Shown one piece after another: positions 46,064 to 58,187 of a stretch of 64,000 bases of DNA. Origin of the DNA: Acanthacorydalis orientalis. Taxonomy: Eukaryota > Arthropoda > Insecta > Megaloptera > Corydalidae. Numbering within the stretch: the stretch's first letter is position 1; each line of letters opens with the position of its first letter. The notes below the pieces were generated by a model. It searched no databases. It worked only from the letters and a program-made list of their open reading frames with translations, and had not been told where the DNA came from. Where the stretch lies: the NCBI GenBank assembly GCA_034766995.1, contig CM068313.1, forward strand, positions 57,921,377 to 57,985,376. Reading direction: 5' to 3'. A program made the translations under genes and the position numbers.

Positions 46064-46745
46064 TAATAGTATCAAACTCATATATAAACACGGGCCACCA
46101 AATTCAATTGGAGAAAGTCTACGGGCCGCTGACAAAAAAACAACACAAACAAAAATTTAACGAGCGAAAAAAGGTCTTTTATTTCCATTCAAAAATAACT
46201 AATATAAATTTTACATTTGTTTCTTCTCTCATGAATTTAAAAAAATTAAAAAAAAATACATTAATTTTATATATTATTATCAAATGTTATAACAAAATTT
46301 AAAATTAGTGAAATTAAAAAAAAATATTTTTACTAGAAATTTGGCATCTTTCTTCAAAAACTATTTATTAATGTCGGGTGCAATTTTTTGTAATAATGAT
46401 TTTTTTACTATACATGTTAAACATTCGTTTGTCAATCTTGACCTGTGTGAAATGTTATTAATCTTTAAAAAAGAAAATAATTGTTCACATATGTATGCAC
46501 TACCAAACATATCCATGATTCTTGCTGCAAACATACTGATTTCAATAAAATATTCAGGTAAGTACAAATAGAAATCTGAAATACCAACTTCATTATAATT
46601 TTCCTTAAGCATTGAATTTCAATCAATTCCATTTGGATGTTACTTTTTATTATTATTTTAATAATGCAGTTCTTTTGATTCTTTCATTATTTTAATAAAA
46701 TCAACTTTCAGGTTTGTGCCGTGGGCCGCATGTTTAACACCACTG
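46064..46745 (-). mobile_element. non-autonomous hAT element, copy 2
   Basis: Flanked by a perfect 8-bp duplication GAATACAG (46056-46063 and 46746-46753). The minus-strand end is CAGTGGTGTTAAACATGCGG. The minus strand encodes an 83-residue piece of a hAT C-terminal dimerisation domain: LKENYNEVGISDFYLYLPEY, then MDMFGSAYICEQLFSFLKIN, HRSRLTNECLTCIVKK and a PDI end. The same 682-bp structure, with a MITE inserted, occurs at 15863. Most of the transposase (zinc finger, catalytic core) is absent. Confidence 0.85.
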
Positions 46746-46753
46746 GAATACAG

Positions 46754-47439
46754 TACTTCATATTCAAGATTATAATGTCATAAATGACTTTATTACATGC
46801 TTTTAATTATTAATTTTCTATAATATGTAGTAGAATTAATAAATTTTCAACAAATAACAACAACAAAAACATTTGTTTGAAAAAGATAAAGAATTCTCTT
46901 CACAATGAAAAGTGAATTTGGATTGGGACAGAACCACATGATCAGATGATAATCTGATATAATTATGGATTAGTTGTTTCACTAACTAATTCATCAATGG
47001 ATTCTGTATCAGAAAAGTTTTTATATATCTTCCAAATCGATAATTAGTTTCGTACGAGAAAATAGCAGTCCACTTTTTTAATTCAGTATTTTTGAAGACT
47101 TCAAAGATGTTTCCAGAAATATGATTTTTTATTAAAATATAAAAAACAGACTGGAGCGAATTCACCTGAAGATAAACATTTCTGAATAAGATGACATTGT
47201 ACTGAATGATCGTGATTGACATTTTATTTGAAAAAATGTCGAGTTTTTTAATTTTTAATGTTATATGTTACAAAGTATAAGTATAGACATAATTTATTAA
47301 ATTGGAAAATATCATTCCATGCTTGGAGAAGATTTTCTTGAAAAACCAGTTTTCCACCACTTAATAAATTAAGTGTAAACTTAAAAACACTAATACATTT
47401 GTATCTGAGTGAAATTTAAGATGAAAAATTTCTGAAATG
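46754..47439. other. AT-rich, no gene seen
   Basis: No transposon motifs were seen here. It may include the eroded 5' end of the Tc1 relic to the right. Confidence 0.4.
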
Positions 47440-48240
47440 AACTTGAAAACTCATAGACCAGTTCGAAAACATAAATTAACAGTTGATATTACAGCAAAAC
47501 GTCTCTTAAGATCATAAGAATCGAAATTTGAAATTCTTGAGATCAATCAATATTCTTTTCAATGTATTTTCTTTCTAATAAAACGTCAGTGTTAAATTTT
47601 TAATACAAATATCATGGTTTTTCGTTTTATTTATGTTTTTTTTTCAGTAATGAGAGTACATTTCAAATCTTGATGAATAAATCACAGTTTGTGCATCGGT
47701 AATCTGGTGAAAAGTACCATTCAGATTTTACAGTACAGAGTGTAAAACAACCTACTTAAGTCATAATTTGGTCCGTTATGAGCGATAAGGGAATTGGGCG
47801 TCTTACGTGGTTCAAGGTACAATGCGGCAGTATCAGTTCAAAGACATTTTAAGGAACCAGCTGCTATCTTAATTTAAAATAGTATTCTCTAATGAAGAAG
47901 CCTTTATTTTTATACAGAATGAAGCTCCGTGCCATAATACCCGACCATTAAGACCCTTTTTGGACGAATAAAATATCCCACTGTTGTCTCGGTCAGGAAA
48001 TTGACCAAATATAAACCAAATAGAAAACATATAGGAGTTAATGAAGAGAGAAATGGAAAAAGAGGTCATTAACAACAAGACTCAGCTAATAGAAAAAAAT
48101 ATTCATGCCTTGAATTATCATCCACGGATGAAGGAAACAGTACAGGCATGTATTAATAGGATTTCAATGTGAATCGAAGCTTTGATTGCAGCCAAAGTGG
48201 CTCAACTAAATAATAAAAAAGAGTGCGATTTTGTTTCTAC
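47440..48240 (+). pseudogene. Tc1-type transposase relic
   Basis: Pieces in order: THRPVRKHKLTVDITAKRLL near 47450, MSDKGIGRLTWFK near 47775, FIQNEAPCHNTRPLRPFLDE near 47910 (a QDNAPCH-like second catalytic block with D changed to E), LSRSGN.PNINQIENI near 47985 matching SPDLNPIENLW, then NNKTQLIEKNIHALNYHPRM near 48070 and IEALIAAK near 48175. Stops interrupt the frame. The first aspartate region is not readable. Confidence 0.65.
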
Positions 48241-48435
48241 AATCATACACGACCAAAACAAATAAAAATATTATTTTTATTTCTACAACTATTATTCATT
48301 GTTTCAATGTTTGAATAAATTATTTATTTTCATTTATGTATATAGGAACTATATTAGTAAGTTTTGTGAGCTTCCTAATCCCTATTTTATGAAAAAAAAA
48401 TGCGTCTAATACTATGTCCAGCAACTGTGTGTTTA

Positions 48436-48463
48436 TATATATATATATGTATATATATATATG

Positions 48464-48497
<34 letters not shown>

Positions 48498-48500
48498 TAT
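48436..48500. repeat. (TA)n with TG interruptions
   Basis: Abuts the solo mariner end at 48502. Confidence 0.9.
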
Positions 48501-48501
48501 A

Positions 48502-48658
48502 TTAGTTTTGTGCAAAATAATTGAGGTTTTTATCATTTTAAGCTTAGCGACGATTTTTATGGTGACCGTTATCTTTTGTTATAGTCATGTGATACATCAT
48601 TGTAAACAATGAAATTAGTACTGATTTAACTACTAATTTCAACTTATGTCTACTGTGA
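48502..48658 (+). mobile_element. solo mariner 5' end
   Basis: TTAGTTTTGTGCAAAATAAT, then the leader ATAGTCATGTGATACATCAT, collinear with the first 150 bp of the element at 48945. It stops before the coding region. Confidence 0.75.
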
Positions 48659-48944
48659 TGTAATGATGATTTTAGGTAAAAGTTGATAAAACATTGTCAT
48701 TATTGTTGAAAAAGTAATGACGTCCATTAGAGATTGGTACTCGTAGAACAACATCCTTCAAGTGAACTAAAAGTTTGAATTATGTTAAATTATAATATAT
48801 TTTAATTATAATAAATTATATTACTTTTAAAATCCAATTAGAAATATATGAGAAGAAGTTTATTCGAAAAAAAAGCCAAATCATTATATTTCTTAATGAA
48901 TTTCAAAAGAGATTTTTGAAAATGTTCATTATATGTTCAATGTA

Positions 48945-50137
48945 TTAGGTTGGTGAAAAAATAATTGCGGTTTTTACCATTTTTTGTTTGGTGGCGATTT
49001 TTGTAGTCCCCGTTATATTTTGTGATAGTCATGTGATACATCATTATGATCAATGAAATTAGCACTAATGATTTCAGGTTATGTCTTTTTTTTCATTTTT
49101 TAGTATTGTTGGATACAATCTATTAAATTAGTTATGGAAATACAGCGAATTTGCGCAATTTTGTTGTATGAGTTTAAATTGGGACGTAAAGCAATAGAAA
49201 CTGCTCGAAATGTCAAATTTGTTTTTGGCGAAGATTCCATAAGTAAACTAAAAGCTCAACACTGGTTTCAAAAATGTCGTGATAGATACGAAAGCCTTGA
49301 TGATGAGGAGGGTCATGGACATTTTTCAGCTACAGACAATAATGATTTAAAACCCATTATCGAAGCAGACGCACGAATTAAACTCGAGAGGGGGCAGAAG
49401 AACTCAATGCTGATCATTAACAGTTGTTCGAAACTTGAGATTAATTGGAAAAACTAAAAAGCAAGATAAATGGATGCCGAATGAACTAAACGGACAACAT
49501 GGAAGTCTGCTCGGCGCTTCTTTTGAATAACAAAAATGATCCGCTTCTTAATCGTATTATCACATGTCATGAAAAGTGGATTCTCTACAATAATCCGAAA
49601 AGTTCATCGCAGTGGATAGACAGAGAAGAAGCAGCAAAACAGTTTCATAAGCCGAAACTTTACGAAAAAAAGATTGTGGCCACTGTTTGGTGGTTGGTAA
49701 GTGGTATCATTCACTACAAATTCTTAAATCCTGATCAAACAATAACAGCAGAATAAATATTGTCAAGAAATTGAAAAAAATGCATGGCAAGTTTACGGTT
49801 AGCATTAGTCAATCGAAAAGGACCAATTCTTCTTCTTGACAACGCCTCACCACACATCTCACAAATGAATTTAGAAAAATGAAATGAACTGGATTATAAA
49901 ACCTTATCTCACACACTTTATTTTCCGGACGTGTCTCCGACAGATTATTATTTTTTTAAACATTTGAGTAATTTCCGAGAGAAGGTTTTTTAAGATCAAC
50001 CATCAGCTCAAACCGTTTTCGATGAATTTGTTAATTCCAGCATACAATGATTTTATCTTGTAGGAATTAATAAAATTGTTTCCCGTTGAGAGAGGCGTGC
50101 AGGCCTCTTTATTATGAATACTAATTATAATTTTCAA

Positions 50138-50204
<67 letters not shown>

Positions 50205-50250
50205 TTATACTCGATACGTAAAAACCGGAATTATTTTTCCATAAATCTAA
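48945..50250 (+). mobile_element. near full-length mariner, 1306 bp
   Basis: Ends TTAGGTTGGTGAAAAAATAA and (minus strand) TTAGATTTATGGAAAAATAA, with TA at 48943-48944 and 50251-50252. The open frame 49134-49457 gives the DNA-binding half (AILLYEFKLGRKAIETARNV, HWFQKCRDRYESLDDEEG). The frame 49499-49756 gives MEVCSALLLNN, then IITCHEKWILYNN, where the first catalytic aspartate has become histidine, and then ATVWWLVSGIIHY. Further on LLLDNASPH and a YFPDVSPTDYYFF stretch keep the other two aspartates. A (TA)n array lies at 50142-50202 inside its 3' leader. Confidence 0.85.
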
Positions 50251-50252
50251 TA

Positions 50253-50256
<4 letters not shown>

Positions 50257-50298
<42 letters not shown>

Positions 50299-50319
50299 TA
50301 TATATATATTCATATATAC

Positions 50320-50374
<55 letters not shown>
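50257..50374. repeat. (TA)n with interruptions
   Basis: Directly follows the mariner 3' end and precedes a Tc1 relic. Confidence 0.9.
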
Positions 50375-50376
<2 letters not shown>

Positions 50377-50399
50377 TTCTTATAAAATAACAATGTAAA

Positions 50400-51260
50400 C
50401 ATACGTTCATGTTTCTCCGCAGAAAAGAAGTGGAATTATTAGTTTAACGAGTCCCGGATTCACAACATGTAATATTTCTTAACGAACTGGATGTTCTCAG
50501 ACATCAGTGACAAGAATTTTGAAAAAATGAGTGAATTTGGTACAACAGATTGAAAGAAAGGATATGATAAAGTTAAAAAAAATACTGAGAGAGAAGATTG
50601 TCTTAATTTCTCTATCTTTACAACATTGATTTTAAAGAGTTGCAGAAATAAGAGTAGAACTATTCAATCAATTTTCAGTGAACATAAGTGTTGAAACTGT
50701 TCGAAGGTAATTGATCTAGGGATGTAATTGACCTAAATGATCTAGGGATGTTTTTCTTATTATAATGTTAACAAAATGGTGTTTCTGACTGGTTTTATTA
50801 ATAGAGGAAGATGTAAAAGAATTCTTGTTAATGGATTTTTTACCTTCAATGAATAATCATCTTTTACATTGCAGCTGCATAATCTTCCAGTATAATTTGA
50901 TACCATCCCATAAATCACTTATGGTAACTTTTAGTTTTTATCTATAAGTTTGTTCATTGTGTCTAAGGAAATAAAGTATTCTTGTTAATTTACCATAATT
51001 AATCACCTATATAAAAGGATTTGAAATTACGACACTGCCATAGCCAGTAAATAGTCCTGATCTCAACGTAATAGAAAATATCTGAGAAATAATAAAATAT
51101 AGATTAAGTAAAAAGAACAAAAATAAATAAAGATCAGATTTATAGAAAAGGCGGTACAAAAGATCGACAGAAGATTTCATCGAAGAATTAGTGAATTGCA
51201 TACCGTAAAGTATTAAAGCCGTACCGTACAGTAAAAATCAAAAAGGGGATCGACCAAATA
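50400..51260 (+). pseudogene. Tc1-type transposase relic
   Basis: RTGCSQTSVTRILKK near 50500 is a helix-turn-helix end. FNQFSVNISVETVRR near 50690 matches the ISxxTVRR region. A VNSPDLNVIENIWEIIKYRL-like stretch lies near 51050 and a STEDFIEELVNCI stretch near 51175. The catalytic aspartate blocks between are poorly readable. It is a different subgroup from the relic at 36030. Confidence 0.6.
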
Positions 51261-51567
51261 TTAGTTTCATGTGTGAATTAAATCTTTGTGAATGTATTCG
51301 TACAATAAAATTAAAAATGACGTTTGAATATTATTTTTATTGAAAAAAAAATCAATCATCGATCATAACATAGACAATAAAATTTCTTTCTTTTTAAATA
51401 TGCTAGAACATATTTCTTGGACCATTTCTTATACTACTACGGCTGAATCAACTAGCCATATTAAATTTCACAAAATGATTTGCATTGAGCCCTTAAATTA
51501 TAAAAAATACAATCGTTGCAATAATTTTTTAAAACATTTCGAGGTGAACAACATTTACTAACCAAGA

Positions 51568-51569
<2 letters not shown>

Positions 51570-51638
<69 letters not shown>

Positions 51639-51762
51639 TATACATATATATATATACATACATATATACATATATATATACATACTCGTATATACATATA
51701 TATATATATATATATAGATAGATAGATAGATAGGTAGATAGAGAGATAGAGAGAGATAGTAA
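51570..51762. repeat. (TA)n, (CATA)n and (GATA)n compound array
   Basis: TA repeats pass into CATA-rich and then GATAGATAGATAG, ending in a GAGA-rich stretch. Three overlapping minus-strand frames here are artefacts. Confidence 0.9.
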
Positions 51763-52165
51763 ACAAACATAAATGCAGTTACTCAAATAAATTATAAAAT
51801 TACATGTTCAAATAAATATTAATAAGTAAAACGCACACGAAAAATAATGAATGACATTGAAATATTAAAAAAGTATTATTTTAATCGCACTACAATTATC
51901 GTACGAAAATATTTTAGATGTTGATAACGCATAATTACGATAATATAAAAGTAAATTGAAGGAAACTAATAGAGATAATAATATGTTTTTAAATTATTCG
52001 CACAAAATTTAGCAGAATGTATTCTTAATTGGCAAGTAAATGCTAAAAATGAACGATTTTTTCGTATATATAATATAATGAAAGGATGTATACTATAATG
52101 TGTTAATTGGAATATAAAATTTTTTTTCTTTATAACACATTTAATAATTAACATATGGTATTATA
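51763..52165. other. AT-rich, no gene seen
   Basis: Nothing recognised. Confidence 0.5.
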
Positions 52166-53460
52166 ACAGGTGGGCTGAAAAGTTCGTAGGCTGACACATA
52201 GATGGCGCTACTAGTATCAAATCCATATGATTTTTAGTTAGCCCTAACCTTCAAAAGACGCGTGTATAAATTTGACAGCTGTTGCACTATTAGTATCTGA
52301 GTTATAGCATTTTTAGTGAAAGAACTTTTGTTACCTTGAAAAAATGGATAAAAAGGAATTTCGTGTGTTAATAAAGCATTGCTTTTTGGCGAAAAAAAAT
52401 ACTGTTGAAACCAAGGCTTGGCTTAATAAAAATTAAGCCATTATTCGGACTCTGCACCAGGAAAATCAACCGTAGAGAAGTGGTTTGCTAAATTTAAAGG
52501 AGGCGAAATGAGCACCGAGGACGATGCACGCAGTGGACCACCCAAAGAGGCTGTTACCGACGAAAACATCAAAAAAGTCCACAAAATAATTTTTGATAAC
52601 CGTAAAGTGAAGTTGATTGAGATAGCTGAGACCTTAAAGATATCAAAGGAACGTGTTGGTCATATCGTGCATGAATATTTGGATATGCGAAAGCTCTGTT
52701 CAAAGTGGGTGCCGCGCGAGCTGACAATCGACCAAAAACAAGAACGAATCGATTATTCTAAGGAGTGTTTGGAGCTGTTCAATCGTAATAAATCCGAATT
52801 TTTCGTCGCTATGTGACGATGGATGAAACATGGCTCCATAATTTCACACCGGAGTCCAATCGACAGTCAGCCGAGTGGACTGCACGTGATGAACCGACTC
52901 CAAAGCGTGGAAAGACGCAAAAGTCGGCTGGCAAGGTTCTGGCATCAGTATTCTGGGATACTCATGGTATAATATTGACTATCTTAAAAAGGGAAAAACC
53001 ATAAACAGCGACTATTACGTAGCGTTATTGGAGCTTTTAAAAGACGAAATCGCGAAAAAGCGGCCTCATTTGAAGAAGAAGAAAGTGCTGTTTCATCAAG
53101 ACAATGCACCGTGTCACAAATCAATGAAATCGATGGCGAAATTGCAAGAATTTGGCTTCGAATTGCTTCCGCATTCACCGTATTCTCCAGATCTGGCCCC
53201 TAGCGACTTTTTTCTGTTCTCAGACCTCAAGAGGATGCTCGCTGGACGGAAATTTTGCTCCGATGAAGAGGTAATCGCCGAAACTGAAGCCTATTTTGAG
53301 GCTAAAGACAAATCGTATTATAAAAATGGTATCGAAAAATTGTATGACCGCTATAATCGTTGTATCGCCCTCGAAGGGAACTATATTGAATAATAAAATC
53401 AAATTCTATCAAAAAAAAAATTTTTTCTATGCAAGCCTACGAACTTTTCAGCCCACCTGT
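52166..53460 (+). mobile_element. best preserved mariner, 1295 bp
   Basis: Terminal inverted repeats ACAGGTGGGCTGAAAAGTTC and its inverse (GAACTTTTCAGCCCACCTGT) are perfect over 28 bp and end exactly at TA dinucleotides (52164-52165 and 53461-53462). The internal transposase is nearly complete. This is the youngest-looking full-length element in the window, by decay. Confidence 0.95.
52344..53393 (+). pseudogene. mariner transposase, DD34D, frameshifted
   Basis: Starts MDKKEFRVLIKHCFLAKKNT. After LNKN a stop and indel break the frame, resuming as EMSTEDDARSGPPKEAV at 52505 (52508-52816 is open). A single-base loss breaks FFRRY near 52805, and a third break lies near 52975 after DTHGI. The DNA-binding part includes VKLIEIAETLKISKERVGHI. 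The catalytic aspartates are all present: MDETWLHNFTPE, FHQDNAPCHKSM and SPDLAPSDFFLF, with 34 residues between the second and third. The tail is CIALEGNYIE at 53391. Three small indels alone inactivate it. Confidence 0.9.
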
Positions 53461-53462
53461 TA

Positions 53463-53934
53463 CATTCTTTCGAATACTCAATTATGCCGATTAAATAATA
53501 TAAACTGAAAATATATATTATCATAATAATTAATTTCGGTCAAGATTTATCTCATTCTTTGTCTTTATAATCTCCATTATCAATTTTACATATAGATAAT
53601 TAACTGCTTTTAATAATTGTTCATCCGAAATATATTTAAATTTGAAGACCACTGAATAAATTTAAAATTGTGATTATAATATTTAAATCCAAGCTACTGA
53701 TATGATGTAAATCAAAATAGGAAAGAATGACATCGAAACCAGTTGTACTAATGAGCTCACAATTATGAAACAAAATTCAAATAATAAATCTGTTTACTTC
53801 TAATAAATCTGATTTATTATACAGATGTCTCAAAAGTCACTATCTATTTTGAATAATAATGGAAATTAAGAAAAACGAGTATAAGACATGAAAAATATAT
53901 TAATTTCGAAGCAAGTGCCACAAAAAATTAATAC
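53463..53934. other. AT-rich, no gene seen
   Basis: Nothing recognised. Confidence 0.5.
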
Positions 53935-54572
53935 AATTTATGTATTTGTCTCCACATGCGACCATCAGTGTCTCTACAGAGCTCACAGCGATAAATTCTT
54001 TCTCGGAACACACTTTCCAGCATTTGAGGTGTTATTTTCTAAACTGTATCAATAATATGATTTCGATATTCGGCTTTATATTTAATTCTTCTACCAGTGT
54101 ACACCTTAGACTTAATGAAACTCCAAGCAAAAAATTCCAATGGCGTTAAATCCAATGAACGTACTGCTCATGGTTATGTTCCCCGACGATCAATCCAGCG
54201 ACTTTGGAAGTATCTGTTGAAGAAAACACGTACACTTATTGCATAATGACTCGGTGCTTCATCTTGTTGAATAACTACTGTATCAAGAATGCCATCTATA
54301 AGAAGTTGAGTTTCAATGAATTGTTCAAGCATGTTAAGATACACAGTTTGCGTAACAATAGCATCTGCCAAGAAGAAAGGCCCATAGACCTTTGACTGAG
54401 TCATACCAAGCTAAACAGTTACTTTCGGTGTGTCTCGTTCTCATTCAAGAAAATTAGTTGTTTTCTTGTCCGCCTTAATGCGAGAGTTATGTTGATTAAC
54501 CTTCTCACATGTGTAGAAGGTCGCTTTATAAATTACACAGAATTCGAAATACCAACTAACTTTTTTTTCAAA
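53935..54572 (-). pseudogene. DD41D/DUF4817-type transposase relic
   Basis: The minus strand reads KATFYTCEKVNQHNSRI near 54510, RDTPKVTV near 54430, MTQSKVYGPFFLADAIVT near 54390, TVVIQQDEAPSHYAI near 54280 and FQSRWIDRRGT near 54190. It continues in other frames with a RSLDLTPLEFF stretch (third catalytic D changed to E) near 54150 and ITPQMLESVFREEF near 54010. Spacing from the QDE aspartate to that position is about 41 residues. It lies immediately beside the Tigger element at 54575. The N-terminal half is missing. Confidence 0.75.
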
Positions 54573-54806
54573 TACAGTAGACGTCCAGTTATCCGGCATA
54601 ACCTGTATTACGGCTATCCCAGATAACGAAATTTCCAGATAAGCAAATTGTATGGGTTTTTGAATTAATGAAGGTGCATACATAGTTATTTGAGTTATGT
54701 AATGAAAAAATTTACTGTTTGTAATTACTATACATAGTGTGAACATATGTATATGTACGTAGTTTTTGGATTTAGAAAAAAAATATTTAGGAAAAAAGTT
54801 ATTTTT

Positions 54807-56400
54807 TTATTTCTTGGAAGCAAGTAGATTAGCTAAAACCTGATCTCTGATGTACCGTAGCAGAGCCTCTTTTTTCTGATCATTATCCTCGTCCAGTTCT
54901 AAATATTTCATAATATTTTTAATTGCCTTGACGGCATTCACATAGCTAATTGTTAACTGCTGCCAAGTCCTTTCTTCTTCCTCTTCGTCTTCAATGATAA
55001 ACCTGGCTAACGATTTCGTCGTCATTTATAATTTCGTATCCAACTTCATTCCCATCTCTATTTAGCCACTCTCGGATATCTTCGTCATCATAATCTGAGC
55101 AATCAGGTATATCATGTAAAATATCTAAAAATTGTGTCTCACTAGGAATGACATCAAGATCATCTGTAACATCACTAGATGTAGACGGACCAGCAACACC
55201 TTCTATAGTACAACATTCTACATTTTAAATCCAAAATTTCTTCAATGATCTTTGCAATGTATCTCAATTTCAAATCTAAACACTATTACACGAATGAAAT
55301 CGAGATACATGTGTCATACAGTTCCATGCACTACTTACAAAGAATGTCACATCTTTTAAATCAATTTTTTTAGCAAGCAATAACTACTTCTTCACTCTCA
55401 TTTAACAGGAGTTGTTGAAGCATTTGCTTACGATAAAATCTTTTTAATGCGTTAGTCATACCTTGATCCATTGTTTGGATCAATGATGTCATATTAGGTG
55501 GTAAAAATGCAACACTTATGCCTTCTGCTAGTTCAGTTAGAGCTTCTACCTTCTCTTTCATGTGACCCGGTGCTCGATCTAAAATCAATAAAAAATTATG
55601 TGTATCGCCATGTCGTTCTCGAATCTCAGGAATAAAAATTCAATTTAACTAATCTACGGAGACAATTCTGCCCATTCACGCATTTTTTGACTGTCTTAAG
55701 CAACTGGTAAGTTTGTCACTTTCTTGAAACAAAGAGAATTTTTTGATCTACCGATAATTTGCCGCAGAATTTGATAAGATCCGACATTTGCGCAAACCAT
55801 GATTGTTGACATCCTTGCTGGTTTTTTAACCCGCAGCAGTCGATTCTCTTTTTGAAGTCACAATTTGTGATGGAAGCACTTTGTAAACTAGATCGATTAC
55901 ATCGGAGTTATATACAATATCTTTTTCATATCTTTATTTAATTTCAATAAATTTTGTTGTATAAGCAACATCTGCTGCATCAGCCAAATGTTTTTCCCTG
56001 TGAACTCCGAGTTGTCTAATTCCATGGTGTAATTAGAAGTTTCTCATCCAACGTTATCTTGCCTCGAAATCGAGTTCTCCGCCCAATTTTTCATTAAAAA
56101 GGAACGCTTGTTCGCATAGGACTTCACTCAACATTGAATCCCCGATACTACGTTTTTACAAAAACCAGACAAAAAGTGCTTCATCCAAAGCTGTGTTTTC
56201 TGGTTTTCTGGTTTTCTTATTATTTTTCGACTTCGATCACCGGCTTCGATATCTTTTTGAAATTTCAAAATTTCTGCTTTATTTTTGATCATGTTATAGA
56301 CTATTGATGATCCAATTTTGTAATCAGGATATATTTCCTGTACTGTAAGACCTTTTTTCAACCATTTTAAGTTTGTCGTCTAATGTAAACACTACACATT
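54807..56400 (-). pseudogene. Tigger/pogo transposase (CENP-B type)
   Basis: The minus strand starts near 56400 with DDKLKMV and then the open piece KKGLTVQEIYPDYKIGSSIV (a helix-turn-helix of the CENP-B N-terminus). It continues with NKAEILKFQKDIEAGDRSRK. A YNSDVIDLVYKVLPSQI stretch near 55880 carries the first catalytic aspartate. ILDRAPGHMKEKVEALTELA near 55580 carries the second. LPPNMTSLIQTMDQGM near 55480 carries the third, with 36 residues between the second and third. KRFYRKQMLQQLLLNE follows. The C-terminal frame at 54807-55025 ends LLASKK. All three aspartates are visible, but stops and frameshifts separate the pieces. Confidence 0.85.
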
Positions 56401-56670
56401 TTCATTTTTCAGATTTTTCTGTACATATTTTACTGCACAAATTTATTAAATTGCTTTATAAACAATCATTTCAATGGTTAAATAATGACTGATTTAAGAA
56501 CGAAATCGAAATGTGCTGAAAAATATGCAAGCATGTATCAGAAAAAATGACAAACAAAATCAATTTAGACAACGAAATAATATTTATTAGCTCATCTGAA
56601 TTCCATTCCCGCATAATAAGATTGTTTAAATTAAAACAAAAAAAAATGGTTTATATGGTGTATCACTATA

Positions 56671-56731
<61 letters not shown>

Positions 56732-56733
<2 letters not shown>

Positions 56734-56890
56734 TCATCATCATCTTCAGCCCCTGTCAATCCACTGCTGAATAAAGGCCTCTTCCATGATTTTCCATTTT
56801 GTTCGATTCAGTGCCTCTCTTTTCCACAGTTTTCCAATAAAGTTTTTAATATCCTTATCCCATCTGTTCATTGGTCTCTTTCTGGGTCTT

Positions 56891-56892
<2 letters not shown>
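56732..56892 (-). mobile_element. RTE-like LINE 3' tail
   Basis: Matches 20540-20715: CATCATCATC, CCTGTCAATCCACTGCTG, AAAGGCCTCTTCC, TTTTGTTCGATTCAGTGCC. (TA)n arrays stand on both sides. Extreme 5' truncation leaves only about 160 bp. Confidence 0.8.
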
Positions 56893-56963
<71 letters not shown>

Positions 56964-57007
56964 ATATATATATATAACATTATATATAATATATAATAAA
57001 TATTATG

Positions 57008-57057
<50 letters not shown>

Positions 57058-57112
57058 TTTATAACTATCCGGTCTGATAATCGTTTTTCCGGGTAATTGG
57101 AGTTCTACTATA

Positions 57113-57822
57113 CACAAATTTACACCAGAAGTACATATTTTTATGTCAGCATAGCATTTTTTTAAACAAACATTCAATATGATTGAAATAGATGGTGACT
57201 TTTGATGCACCGGTATACATTCATATATATATATATATATATATATATGCATATAACCAAATGAAAAAATTAAGTAATTTAGAAGAATTCTCTTGAATAA
57301 CATTTTTCAGATTCATTTTACGGTAACATCGCGTCTACGCAATGTAAACTTTAGTTTGCGTGATATCACATATATTTACGAAACTTAATGTTAATAACAT
57401 ACAAGTCAATTACATATTCTTTAAGATAATTGCCAATTATTACCGTTCTCACTATTAGTAAGTCAGTTGAACAAAAAATTTTTAAACAAGTTTTTTTCTC
57501 TCTCAGAATATCTTGCTTAATATATTGTATGACTAAAGGTGTTGAATTTTTCTTGTAATATTACTTCCTTCCTAGCATGTAATCTATAAATTTTCTAGAA
57601 TGAACATTAAGTTATATAATATCAGAAAATAAGGAAATAAATTCAGATGTTTGTGCAACGTGAACTGTTAATTTTTTTTAATTACCTCAACCTGAAGTGC
57701 CCTTTTTAAATATGACAAAGAACTATTTTTTTAAAAAAAGCTTAATATTTTTAATGTATCATTTTCAACCTACAAAGATATACTTATATATATATATATA
57801 GGTATAGATACAAACACACACA

Positions 57823-57884
<62 letters not shown>
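57113..57884. other. AT-rich with (TA)n
   Basis: TA arrays at 57222-57249 and 57826-57884. No gene or transposon end recognised between. Confidence 0.45.
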
Positions 57885-57888
<4 letters not shown>

Positions 57889-58022
57889 GATATAACATAG
57901 GAAATTGCAGAATTTGTAGGTGAGAATTAAATCACAATATTTTTAACGAAAGAAAATACATTTAATCAAAATAAGCTCTATCAGCTTCAATGTTCTTTTG
58001 CAAATGAGAAATTAGATTTCTT
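57885..58022 (-). mobile_element. solo mariner 3' end
   Basis: TTAGGATATAACATAGGAAA, then the segment collinear with 58188-58330. It directly follows a (TA)n array and ends abruptly at about 58022, next to the duplicated block at 58026. Confidence 0.85.
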
Positions 58023-58025
58023 AGA

Positions 58026-58187
58026 ACAACTAGACACACATACACACAATCACACATGAATGCAATACAAACGTGTATAATAATAACAATATTTATTCAG
58101 AGATGTTTCAGGAATATGTCCCATGTATCTATTTTGCATCTCATTGTTCACATATTTTACTAATTTTTTTTATAATCTTTCTACATA
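58026..58187 (+). repeat. duplicated block, copy 2
   Basis: Second copy of 38740-38900, ending at the TA where the same mariner is inserted. Confidence 0.85.

Larger units (their letters stand above)
54575..57110 (-). mobile_element. Tigger/pogo-like element, about 2.5 kb
   Basis: Left end CAGTAGACGTCCAGTTATCC and right end (minus strand TAGTAGAACTCCAATTACCC) are inverted, with TA at 54573-54574 and 57111-57112. It contains a CENP-B/DDE_1 transposase on the minus strand and has been invaded on its right side by (TA)n arrays (56677-56731, 56892-56975, 57013-57056) and an RTE-like LINE tail (56732-56892). Confidence 0.85.
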
